Positions 1 to 7,303 of a stretch of DNA of 64,000 bases are shown here, piece by piece. Source of the DNA: OLB7 sp966250335. Lineage in GTDB: Bacteria > Bacteroidota > Ignavibacteria > OLB7. Numbering within the stretch: position 1 is the first letter of the stretch; every line of letters starts with the position of its first letter. The notes beneath the pieces were generated by a model, which saw nothing but the letters and a program-made list of their open reading frames with translations, searched no databases and had not been told where the DNA came from. Both the position numbers and the translations under genes were made by a program. The stretch spans positions 12,061-76,060 of the forward strand of contig CBINGZ010000027.1 in the NCBI GenBank assembly GCA_966250335.1, in the 5' to 3' direction.

Positions 1-109
1 TCAACGTCCGTTGTATTCCGCTCAACCCCATCGGGGGGAAATAGTATGCGATGACAAGGACGTTTCTCATGGGGGAACGGAAGGTGCGCCGGTCGCTGCG
101 GAGCTGCGG

Positions 110-1573
110 TTACATATAATTGGGAGATTCCTTCGTGATGGTCACATCGTGGGGATGCGACTCGCGCAGCCCGGCCATGGTCATCTTGATGAACCGGGTC
201 TTCTCCTGCATCTCGCCGATCGTCCCGCAGCCGCAGTAGCCCATGGCGGCGCGCAGCCCACCGACCATCTGATAGACGGCGTCGGAGAGGGGTCCCTTGC
301 TGGCAACTCTCCCTTCGATCCCCTCCGGAACCAGCTTGCGGAGACCATCCTCGACATCCTGGAAATAACGGTCGGCGGAACCTTCGACCATCGCCCCCAG
401 CGATCCCATACCGCGATATACCTTGTACGATCTTCCCTCCAGCAGAACCTTCTCTCCCGGGGCCTCGTCGACGCCGGCGAAAAGGTTGCCGATCATCACG
501 GTGCCCGCGCCTGCGGCGATCGCCTTTGCCAGATCGCCCGTCTGCCTGATACCGCCGTCGGCGATCACCGGAATATCATGTTTCGATGCGACGGCCGTCA
601 CGTCGAGCACCGCCGTCAGCTGCGGGACGCCGACGCCGGCGACCACGCGCGTGGTGCAGATGCTCCCCGGCCCGATCCCGACCTTGACCCCGTCGACCCC
701 CGCCTCGATCAGCGCCTGCGCTGCATCTCCGGTAGCGATATTTCCGGCGATCACGGGAAGGTCGGGGAATCTCTCCTTGATCGCCTTCACCATGTCGATC
801 ACCCCCTTCGTATGTCCGTGCGCCGTATCGACCACGACGACATCCACACCCGATTTCATCAGCGCCGCGACCCGGTCGACGGTGTCGGCCGTGACGCCGA
901 CCGCCGCCCCCACGCGCAGCCTGCCGTGATCATCCTTCGCCGCGTGCGGATGCTGTCTCTTCTTGCGGATATCCTTGAAGGTGATGAGCCCGCGCAGCTT
1001 CCCTTCCTCATCGACCACCGGCAGCTTCTCGATGCCGTGCTTCTGAAGGATCTGCTCGGCCCCTTCAAGGGTGGTGCCGACCGGGGCGGTGATGAGGTTC
1101 GTGGAGGTCATCACATCGCTGACCGGGAGGTCCTGATCGGGCTGGAAACGGAGATCGCGGTTGGTGACGATACCGACGAGCGTTGCGTCGTCCGAGACGA
1201 TCGGGACGCCGCTGATGGAGTATCTCCGCATCAGGGTGAGGGCGTCGCCGACCCTGCTGTTCAATCCGAGCGTGATCGGATCGAGGATCATCCCGCTTTC
1301 CGACCGTTTCACCCGCTGCACCTGTTCGGCCTGCTTCTCGATCGTCATGTTCTTGTGCAGGATACCGATCCCCCCTTCCCGCGCCAGCGCTATGGCGAGC
1401 GACGCTTCGGTGATCGTATCCATCGCCGCGGAGACCAGCGGGATGTTGAGCCGGATTCCACGGCAGAGCCAGGTCGACAGATCGGTCTCTCTGGGAAGCA
1501 CCTGGCTGTACATCGGGACCAGAAGGACATCATCGTAGGTGAGTCCTTCCGTAATGATCTTTGCACCGCTCAT
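110..1573 (-). CDS. guaB: IMP dehydrogenase
   Basis: Cytosolic enzyme that oxidises IMP to XMP with NAD+, the committed step of GMP synthesis. The 487-residue protein has the usual family length. It shows the N-terminal barrel start (LTYDDVLLVP), two CBS domains at about residues 95-205, and the catalytic loop GPGSICTTR with the nucleophile Cys306. The frame is open upstream to 1885, but similarity begins at MSGAKIITEG, so I place the start at 1573. The longer reading would add about 104 residues unlike any IMPDH and would overlap the divergent nuoE start. The gene is divergent from nuoE and no operon partner is visible on its strand. Confidence 0.96.
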   Translation of the reverse strand: MSGAKIITEGLTYDDVLLVPMYSQVLPRETDLSTWLCRGIRLNIPLVSAAMDTITEASLAIALAREGGIGILHKNMTIEKQAEQVQRVKRSESGMILDPITLGLNSRVGDALTLMRRYSISGVPIVSDDATLVGIVTNRDLRFQPDQDLPVSDVMTSTNLITAPVGTTLEGAEQILQKHGIEKLPVVDEEGKLRGLITFKDIRKKRQHPHAAKDDHGRLRVGAAVGVTADTVDRVAALMKSGVDVVVVDTAHGHTKGVIDMVKAIKERFPDLPVIAGNIATGDAAQALIEAGVDGVKVGIGPGSICTTRVVAGVGVPQLTAVLDVTAVASKHDIPVIADGGIRQTGDLAKAIAAGAGTVMIGNLFAGVDEAPGEKVLLEGRSYKVYRGMGSLGAMVEGSADRYFQDVEDGLRKLVPEGIEGRVASKGPLSDAVYQMVGGLRAAMGYCGCGTIGEMQEKTRFIKMTMAGLRESHPHDVTITKESPNYM

Positions 1574-1884
1574 GGAACATCGTAGGGTTGAGATGAACCG
1601 GTCCGGGCGTTCGAACCGATAAAGATCGGCAAACATACCGATCCGTGCCGGTACGCGCAAGGTCTTGCGGAATGGATCACAGACTGTTGAAGAATGGAAC
1701 CGGAAGGAGCAGTTCGCCCCTGCCGCAGCGACGCTATCGCGGCCTCCCGATCGTCTTTTCAACGTGCGTCGATCGCCGGCGCACGACCGGTCCGTGATCG
1801 CGACACTTTGCTTCACAACTCCGTGTTTCGCTTTATTCGTAGATTCGGGCCGAATCAGAATCAACGACCAGGTCAGAACAGACA

Positions 1885-2403
1885 ATGAACGAAACGCATA
1901 CGGCAGGCGCCCCGGTCGAGGAGATCGCGGGACCGATCGAGTTCACGCAGGAGGAGCTGGAGCGGATTGCGCGGCTGAAGGCCCTCTACCCCAGCCAGAA
2001 ATCGGCGATCATGCCGATCCTCTGGATGGCCCAGAAGAAGTGGGGATGGATCTCGCCGGAGGTCATGAAGAAGGTGGCGGAGGTTCTCGACCTCCCCTAC
2101 GCCCACGTCTACGGCGTGGCGACCTTCTATACGATGTACTTCAAGAAGCCGATGGGGCGGCATCATATCCAGGTCTGCACCAACGTGAGCTGCATGCTCC
2201 GCGGGGGGGAGGGGCTCTACCGCAGAGTATCGCAGCAGTTCGGGATCGGCCACAACCAGCGGACGACCGACGGAAGGTTCTCGCTGGAGGAAGTGGAATG
2301 CATGGGGGCCTGCGGCGGCGCGCCGATGATCGCGATCAACGAGGATTACTACGAGAACGTGACGGCCGAGGGGCTCGACAACCTGCTCGCCGGTCTCCGA
2401 TAG
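1885..2403 (+). CDS. nuoE: NADH-quinone oxidoreductase subunit E (24 kDa, 2Fe-2S)
   Basis: Peripheral-arm subunit of complex I or of a related NAD-reducing hydrogenase or dehydrogenase, with a thioredoxin-like fold that holds the N1a [2Fe-2S] cluster. All four ligands are visible with family spacing: Cys98 and Cys103 (CTNVSC), Cys139 and Cys143 (CMGAC). The helical N-terminal domain (YPSQKSAIMPILWMAQKKWG, then a FYTMY segment) is complete; 172 residues is normal. No nuoF or nuoG follows: the next gene is a short secreted protein. This copy is therefore separated from the rest of its complex, or belongs to an alternative NADH-oxidising module encoded elsewhere. Confidence 0.93.
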   Translation: MNETHTAGAPVEEIAGPIEFTQEELERIARLKALYPSQKSAIMPILWMAQKKWGWISPEVMKKVAEVLDLPYAHVYGVATFYTMYFKKPMGRHHIQVCTNVSCMLRGGEGLYRRVSQQFGIGHNQRTTDGRFSLEEVECMGACGGAPMIAINEDYYENVTAEGLDNLLAGLR

Positions 2404-2600
2404 AGCCGCAACGGCCGCTTCGCCGCGTCGATTGTACGGCGGAACTTCACCCGAGGCCGCCGGAGTTTGTTCTTATGAGGGAACATGATGGGCCTTTTTT
2501 CGTCCATCATGAAACATTTCTCAAAAACTTTTGTCAAGCATGCTGGAGTTTTGAACGGCAATTGCTATTTTCACGCTGGGAGATAACATCGAGAGACGCT

Positions 2601-3137
2601 ATGGTTACCAGATTTACACGATTTGGACGTTTCATGACAGGCCGGGTGGCGAGGCTGGTGGTCGCTGCCTCGGTGGTGCTGCCCACGGCGATCGCCGCGG
2701 GGACGATCGAAGGGACGGTTGAGAGTCCGGTTACGGCTCCCTTCATCTTCGATCAGTCGATGTTCGAGCCGATCTTCCCGTTCCAGTCCGGTTGGAATTC
2801 ACTTTTCGGCGCTTCGGCGGGTTCCGTCGACACGCCGGTGCTTCCGGGCCGCACGGGGGACAACGAGATCCCGAATCGGATGTTCCTTGACCAGAACTAT
2901 CCGAACCCTTTCAATCCCTCGACCATGATCCGCTACGGCGTCCCCTCGGAGACGATGGTCCGCCTGACGGTTCACACCCTGCTCGGCAACGAGATCAAGG
3001 TACTGGTCGACGAGCGCCAGGAAGCGGGCACCTACATGTTCGACTTCGCGGCACTCGATCTTCCCTCGGGCGCCTACTTCTACAGGTTGCAGACGCCGCT
3101 GGGAACGCTCACCCGCAGAATGACGATTTCGAAGTAA
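2601..3137 (+). CDS. Short secreted protein with T9SS type A sorting domain
   Basis: 178 residues. Arg-rich N terminus followed by a hydrophobic stretch (RLVVAASVVLPTAIAAG, about 18-34) is a Sec signal peptide. Residues 96-178 are a C-terminal type IX secretion sorting domain: NYPNPFNPST, then VRLTVHTLLGNEIKVLVDE, then ASGAYFYRL-like and a terminal TRRMTISK. The passenger between them is only about 60 residues, with the local repeat MFEPIFPFQS, and I recognise no domain in it. Start chosen at 2601 because the signal peptide begins there; the frame itself is open far upstream across nuoE. Likely exported across the outer membrane and cleaved or anchored. Function unknown. Confidence 0.85.
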   Translation: MVTRFTRFGRFMTGRVARLVVAASVVLPTAIAAGTIEGTVESPVTAPFIFDQSMFEPIFPFQSGWNSLFGASAGSVDTPVLPGRTGDNEIPNRMFLDQNYPNPFNPSTMIRYGVPSETMVRLTVHTLLGNEIKVLVDERQEAGTYMFDFAALDLPSGAYFYRLQTPLGTLTRRMTISK

Positions 3138-3560
3138 ACGACAGCCTTTTCATAGAAGATCGACAGGCGGCTCCGGTGACGGGGTCGCCTGCTCTGTTTT
3201 TGGGGGGATTGGATCATCTCCCCCTTTCGTTGTTTGCAGCCATCATGCGAGAGATGGTGCGCACCTACGGCGCTTGAAGAAATGGCGGGCGTGTGGGGGC
3301 TACAGATGGGTGCTCCCTACGGGAGCCCGTTGTGTCGCAGAGTTGGTTATGACGCGGTGCCCATCTCCCTGTCCGAATCCACCGCACAGTCCGGCTTCCG
3401 TACAGAACCGCTAACTCATAATCCCTCATTTCCCTCCCGTTTCAGCGTTTTGCCGCGTGGCACGATTCTGTAGGTATCTCTTTCCAGACGGTGATTACGC
3501 CGGTCCTCAATCAGGCAGATAACAACTCACAGAATAAACAACGCGCTCAGGAACACTCTC
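3138..3560. other. Intergenic region with an imperfect hairpin element
   Basis: 423 bases without a convincing gene. A terminator for the upstream gene lies at its start. At about 3299-3335 there is an imperfect inverted repeat centred on GCTCCC-TAC-GGGAGC (3312-3326), with partly complementary flanks (ACAGATGGGT on the left, CCGTTGT on the right), which looks like a dispersed REP-type hairpin. A 79-codon frame at 3234-3473 has no recognisable content. The 3490-3560 stretch presumably carries the promoter of the DUF4402 gene, but I see no clear -7 box. Confidence 0.4.
3164..3202 (+). terminator. Terminator of the T9SS cargo gene
   Basis: Stem CAGGCG (3164-3169) with CGCCTG (3186-3191), a GC-rich loop, then CTCTG and a run of five T. 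It starts 27 bases after the stop codon. Confidence 0.55.
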
Positions 3561-4097
3561 ATGAAGACGATCTTCTCCATCCTCGCTCTCTCGATCATCG
3601 CAGCGTCCGCCGCCGTCGCTCAGTCGGCTTCGGTCACCAGCACCGCCACGATCGTTACCCCGATCACCGCGACCGCGACCGCTCCGCTCGCCTTCGGTAC
3701 CATCACCAAGGGCGCCACCGCCTCGGTCGCCGCCAACGCAGCCGCCGCCGGCGCCGTCACCTTCAGCGGTGACGAAGCCGACAACATCACGATCAGCCTC
3801 CCGGCCACGGCAACGATCTCGACGACCTCGGGCGCCGGCTCGAACATGACGGTGAGCCTGAACCGCGCGGCGATGCGTTCGAACACGACGAGCGCGCAGG
3901 GATCTGCCTCGACGCTGGACGGATCGAGCGGGACGGCGACGGCGAACCTGAGCGCCGACGGCAGCGGCGACGGAACGAACGGCGACGGCCTGGGCCAGCT
4001 CTACCTGTGGGTCGGCGGCTCGGTGAACCCGACGGCAACGCAGCAGCGGGGCAGCTACAGCGGGACGTTCACGGTGAGCGCGGTCTACTCGAACTAA
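3561..4097 (+). CDS. DUF4402 domain secreted protein
   Basis: 178 residues with a clear signal peptide (MKTIFSILALSIIAASAAVAQ) ending in an AQ cleavage site. The mature part follows the DUF4402 pattern: an opening TATIVTPITATATAPLAFG beta strand, NITISLPAT, a central disordered-looking SSGTATANLSADG stretch, and a closing strand RGSYSGTFTVSAVYSN. DUF4402 proteins are small beta-sandwich surface or pilin-like proteins of Gram-negative bacteria. The composition is strongly Ala/Thr/Ser/Gly biased. There is no T9SS domain, so its surface attachment is unknown. It is a single-gene unit with its own terminator downstream. Confidence 0.85.
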   Translation: MKTIFSILALSIIAASAAVAQSASVTSTATIVTPITATATAPLAFGTITKGATASVAANAAAAGAVTFSGDEADNITISLPATATISTTSGAGSNMTVSLNRAAMRSNTTSAQGSASTLDGSSGTATANLSADGSGDGTNGDGLGQLYLWVGGSVNPTATQQRGSYSGTFTVSAVYSN

Positions 4098-4171
4098 GGA
4101 ACGAAGAACAGAAGCACGACAGGTACAGGAGCCGACACGAAGAGGCGCGGCAGCACGCGACTCAGCCCCCC

Positions 4172-4207
4172 GATCCTTGCGGAGAATCTCCGCGAGGATC
4201 TTTTTTT
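4172..4207 (+). terminator. Intrinsic terminator after the DUF4402 gene
   Basis: Near-perfect 14-bp stem: GATCCTTGCGGAGA (4172-4185) against TCTCCGCGAGGATC (4187-4200), directly followed by seven T. The stem shares GCGGAGA and TCTCCGC with the repeat of the CRISPR array that begins 16 bases later. Confidence 0.85.
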
Positions 4208-4222
4208 AGAGGATGGTGATAT

Positions 4223-4433
4223 GGATCATCTCCGCGTGTGCGGAGAACAGCCGTCGATCGTGCGCGTCTGCTGGCCGATGATCGGATCATCTCCGCGTGT
4301 GCGGAGAACAGCTCACCGCGAACTCTTCTTGCCTGCGCGTTGTGGGATCATCTCCGCGTGTGCGGAGAACAGTCCTTCAAAAGCGCGTCAAACTCGCCCT
4401 TTTCCGGATCATCTCCACGCATGCGGAGAACAG
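4223..4433. CRISPR. Small orphan CRISPR array, type I-E-like repeat
   Basis: Four 28-bp repeats at 4223-4250, 4284-4311, 4345-4372 and 4406-4433, separated by three spacers of exactly 33 bp (4251-4283, 4312-4344, 4373-4405). Each repeat holds the I-E style hairpin CTCCGC-GTGT-GCGGAG and ends in AACAG. Repeats 1-3 are identical; repeat 4 differs at three positions (CCACGCATG instead of CCGCGTGTG), which breaks one stem pair. A degenerate terminal repeat normally marks the trailer end, so the leader would be at the 4223 side. That leader side is a terminator rather than an AT-rich leader. No cas gene lies anywhere in the window. Confidence 0.92.
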
Positions 4434-4451
4434 GCATTTATTTCGACGGGA

Positions 4452-4496
4452 TTAAAAACAACACCGGGAAGGGATCTTCAAGCGATCCCTTCCCGG
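4452..4496 (-). terminator. Terminator of rny
   Basis: Perfect 13-bp stem CCGGGAAGGGATC (4464-4476) with GATCCCTTCCCGG (4484-4496). Read on the minus strand it is followed by TGTTGTTTTT. It lies about 35 bases beyond the rny stop codon. Confidence 0.85.
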
Positions 4497-4530
4497 CATA
4501 TTCGGTTCTGCTGCGAGCGAGACCCGGCTG

Positions 4531-6168
4531 CTACTTGGCGTAGGAGACGGAGCGGCGTTCGCGGATGACGGTTACCTTGATCTGGCCGGGATATTCCATC
4601 TCCTGCTGGATCTTGGTGGCGATGTCGTGGGCGAGCTGGTCGGCGAAGAGGTCGTCGACCCTGTCCGGTTCCACCATGACGCGGACCTCGCGTCCGGCCT
4701 GGATCGCGTAGGTCTTCGCCACCCCCTCGAAGGAGCGGGCGAGCGTTTCGAGCGTCTCCAGACGCTTCACGTACGCTTCCAGCGATTCGCGACGCGCGCC
4801 GGGACGGGCGCCGGACATGGCGTCGGCCGCCTGTACGAGAACGGCGATCGGCGACTCCATCTCGATATCCTCATGGTGCGCTCCGATCGCGTTGCAGACG
4901 ATCGGGTGCTCCTTGTACCGCTTGGCGATCTCGTACCCCAGCAGCGCGTGCGGTCCCTCGATGTTCCTGTCGACGCACTTTCCCATGTCGTGCATGAGCC
5001 CGGCCCGCTTGGCGTGGTTCACGTCGAGCCCCAGCTCGCGCGCCATGATGGAGCAGAGATAGGCGACCTCGATCGAGTGGTTGAGGACGTTCTGTCCGTA
5101 GCTGGAGCGGTATTTCATCTTGCCGATCAGCTTGATGATCTCCATGTGGACGTTCCCGATCCCCAGCTCCAGCAGCGTGTTGTTGCCGGTGCGGATGATA
5201 TCCTCCTCCAGCTCCTTCCTCACCTTGTCGACGATCTCCTCGATACGGGCCGGATGGATTCGCCCATCCTGCATGAGCCGTTCCAGAGCGATGCGCGCCA
5301 CCTCGCGGCGGAACGGGTCGAAACCGGAGATGATCACCGCCTCCGGCGTATCGTCCACGATCACGTCGACTCCGGTGGAGGCTTCGAAGGCGCGGATGTT
5401 CCTTCCTTCGCGTCCGATGATCCTCCCCTTCATATCCTCGCTCGCCAGGTTGACGACCGAGACGGTGGTCTCCACCGAGTGATCGGAGGCGGTTCTCTGG
5501 ATCGCCTGGACGATGATCCGCTGCGCCTCCCGCTTCGACTCCAGCTGGGCCTGGTCACGGATCGACTTCACCTCCTGGGCGCAGTCGAGCTTCGCCTGGG
5601 CCACCATGTTCTCCATGAGGAATTTCTTGGCATCCTCGCGGGACATGCCGCTGATCCGTTCCAGCCTGTGGTTCTGTTCGGCCACGAGCTCGTCGGCCAC
5701 CTTCTTCTGCTGCTCGATGGTGGCCTTCAGGTTGTCTATCTGGCGTCGCTGAAGTTCCGTCGTCTTTTTCTGTTCGTCGACCTGTTCGACCTTCTTCTGG
5801 AGTTCCTTCTGCTGAACCAGGAGCTCCTTCTCCCTGCGGGTTGCGCTTTCCAGCTTCTTTGAAAGGTTTTTTTCGATGCTTTCCTCACGTCCCTTCAGCT
5901 GCCGTTCCAGGGTCTGCAGCTTCTCCTTGCGCCGCCCATGCTCTTCGTCGAGCTGGCGCTTGCGGTTCATGAGGTCTTCCTTTACTTCGAGGAGTTTTTC
6001 CTGCTTGAGAGTTTCCGCGCGATTCTGGGCATCGGAGAGGAGTTCACCTGCCCGTTCCTCGGCGGCCTTGATCTGCTGCTTTCCGGTCTTAATACTGATA
6101 AGGTACCCGACCGCAAACGCGACGATCGCGGCAAGTATGACAATGCTGACAGATAATGTTGTATCCAT
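4531..6168 (-). CDS. rny: Ribonuclease Y
   Basis: Membrane-anchored endoribonuclease that starts mRNA decay. The 545-residue protein has the full family layout: one N-terminal transmembrane helix (about 5-25), a long charged coiled coil (about 30-210), a KH RNA-binding domain carrying GRIIGREGRNIRAFE, and an HD phosphohydrolase domain with HSIEVAYLC, MHDMGK and the GAHHEDIE metal-site region. The C terminus (QIKVTVIRERRSVSYAK) is typical. Length is slightly above the 510-520 usual elsewhere because of the coiled coil. Its place downstream of zapA and a structured RNA is common in Bacteroidota. Confidence 0.96.
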   Translation of the reverse strand: MDTTLSVSIVILAAIVAFAVGYLISIKTGKQQIKAAEERAGELLSDAQNRAETLKQEKLLEVKEDLMNRKRQLDEEHGRRKEKLQTLERQLKGREESIEKNLSKKLESATRREKELLVQQKELQKKVEQVDEQKKTTELQRRQIDNLKATIEQQKKVADELVAEQNHRLERISGMSREDAKKFLMENMVAQAKLDCAQEVKSIRDQAQLESKREAQRIIVQAIQRTASDHSVETTVSVVNLASEDMKGRIIGREGRNIRAFEASTGVDVIVDDTPEAVIISGFDPFRREVARIALERLMQDGRIHPARIEEIVDKVRKELEEDIIRTGNNTLLELGIGNVHMEIIKLIGKMKYRSSYGQNVLNHSIEVAYLCSIMARELGLDVNHAKRAGLMHDMGKCVDRNIEGPHALLGYEIAKRYKEHPIVCNAIGAHHEDIEMESPIAVLVQAADAMSGARPGARRESLEAYVKRLETLETLARSFEGVAKTYAIQAGREVRVMVEPDRVDDLFADQLAHDIATKIQQEMEYPGQIKVTVIRERRSVSYAK

Positions 6169-6373
6169 ACTGAAAGTGCCATCCTGATAACGTTTGAAAC
6201 ACGTGAAAGGCTAAACATGACCGAGCGGAGAGATCCGTTCAGCCGTGTTCGGCCCTTGCAGTGGACGGAATCAGGATATGAACCGGGGGGAACGCCGAAC
6301 GTTCCGTGCGCGGATGAGTACGGGGTAGTGGTCGCCGACGGGCGAATGGAGAAGAAACCGAAGCCGATGTGGG

Positions 6374-6577
6374 AAAAAAGTGCCGCTCGCTCACCATGGG
6401 GTCGTCTCCCGAAGGAGACGGAGTCCATTGGCAAAGGTAGAACCCTTACAAGACACAGTGGGTAGCCGCCATTACATCGCTTGCTTCCACCGGCGCCCTG
6501 CCGCCGTAAACGGCGGTACGGCACATCCTCCGAAAAGGATGAGGCCTGCAATTGATGCAGTGAGTCGACCTCCCTCT
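6374..6577 (-). ncRNA. ssrS: Structured small RNA, candidate 6S RNA
   Basis: Between zapA and rny, where 6S RNA is often found, the minus strand holds about 204 nt with a plausible promoter (TATAGTTTG at 6590-6582) and a GCGGCAC-TTTTTT end (6385-6374). The 5' segment GTCGACTCAC can close with GTGAGCGAGC near the 3' end. Internal hairpins include CCGCCG-TTTA-CGGCGG and GTCTCC-TTCG-GGAGAC. Size, position and closing stem fit 6S RNA, which binds RNA polymerase holoenzyme. However, the inner part folds into several short hairpins rather than one long rod, so the family assignment is not certain. SRP RNA and RNase P RNA signatures were looked for and not found. Confidence 0.5.
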
Positions 6578-6578
6578 A

Positions 6579-6608
6579 TTCGCAAACTATAGGTTCATTA
6601 ATTGCGAA
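6579..6608. promoter_or_regulatory. Inverted repeat over the small-RNA promoter
   Basis: TTCGCAA (6579-6585) and TTGCGAA (6602-6608) form a perfect 7-bp inverted repeat that brackets the proposed -7 region of the minus-strand RNA. It could be an operator or chance. Confidence 0.3.
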
Positions 6609-6742
6609 CCATGGCGAGCGTAGCGGGCAACTTTATCACAACATCCGTTCGACTTTCAAAGAAGGGGACTGCTCCGGCGGCCCGCCTCTGCGGACCATCA
6701 CCGGACTATGAATGCTAACCGACCAGAACGAACCTACATCTA

Positions 6743-7030
6743 TCACGGCTCCGACGCAAGTAAATCTTCGATAGACCCCGTCAGAGCGTCTATGCGACGG
6801 ATCAGATCGACCGACTCACGGGCGCTTCTCTCCTGCTCCCCCATCATGACCTCGGCCGTGTTGAGCGCCGCGAGCACGGCGATGGTCGAGATCGGCTGGG
6901 TGGGCGACTTGCCCGAGATGAAACGCATCTGCTCGTTGACCATGCTTGCGGCTTCATGCATACGGGAGGTATCGTCCCCCCGCAGTTTATACTCGGTCCC
7001 GTGAATCTGAACAGTGATAGTCTGCGCCAT
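6743..7030 (-). CDS. zapA: Cell division protein ZapA
   Basis: 95 residues, normal ZapA length. It starts with the beta-hairpin MAQTITVQIHGTEYKLRGDD, followed by a helix ending in NEQMRFISGKSPTQP, a segment ISTIAVLAALNTAEVMM and a C-terminal coiled coil. ZapA binds and bundles FtsZ at midcell. It follows a long coiled-coil gene and pheT on the same strand and precedes the 6S-like RNA, an arrangement seen widely in Bacteroidota. A possible promoter (minus strand TATAATAG, 7258-7251) lies about 220 bp upstream, so it may be transcribed apart from pheT. Confidence 0.9.
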   Translation of the reverse strand: MAQTITVQIHGTEYKLRGDDTSRMHEAASMVNEQMRFISGKSPTQPISTIAVLAALNTAEVMMGEQERSARESVDLIRRIDALTGSIEDLLASEP

Positions 7031-7244
7031 TGTTCCCGAGCTGATCGATAACGTGAAAACGCTGAGAATGCCTGCCTCTGTATCCCCCTTGAATCCCCAC
7101 CGGCGCCATCCCGCACTTCCGGGTCCGCGACGCCGATCCGTCGGCCACCATTACCCCGCCGCATGCGCGCCGCTCAGCGACGCCCGCGGTTCTTCCCGGA
7201 GCCTCCTCCGGGTGCCCGCTCTGCATGGCACAGGGCCTTGGTTT

Positions 7245-7285
7245 CGGCGACTATTATACAAAAATGCGAGCGCGAAAAAAAGGTC
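7245..7285 (-). promoter_or_regulatory. Possible terminator and promoter between the coiled-coil gene and zapA
   Basis: On the minus strand, just after the stop of the coiled-coil gene, there is a run of seven T (7281-7275), then a TTTTTG-TATAATAG stretch (to 7251). This could end the pheT transcript and start zapA. There is no strong stem before the T run. Confidence 0.3.
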
Positions 7286-7303
7286 GTCCGTCCCCGGGAA
7301 CGC

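Noticed and set aside
1665..2600. 490-codon frame running from 1665 into the T9SS gene
   Set aside because: The first 312 codons are out of frame with nuoE and unlike any protein; the signal peptide at 2601 marks the true start.
4221..4568. Open frames over the CRISPR array with repeated DHLRVCGEQ-like and SSPRVRRT-like peptides
   Set aside because: These peptides are translations of the CRISPR repeat itself, a well-known false gene.
6374..6577. SRP RNA or RNase P RNA in the zapA-rny interval
   Set aside because: A GGTGGAAGCAAGC stretch recalls the SRP core, but the GGAA tetraloop stem does not form; no RNase P core motifs are present.
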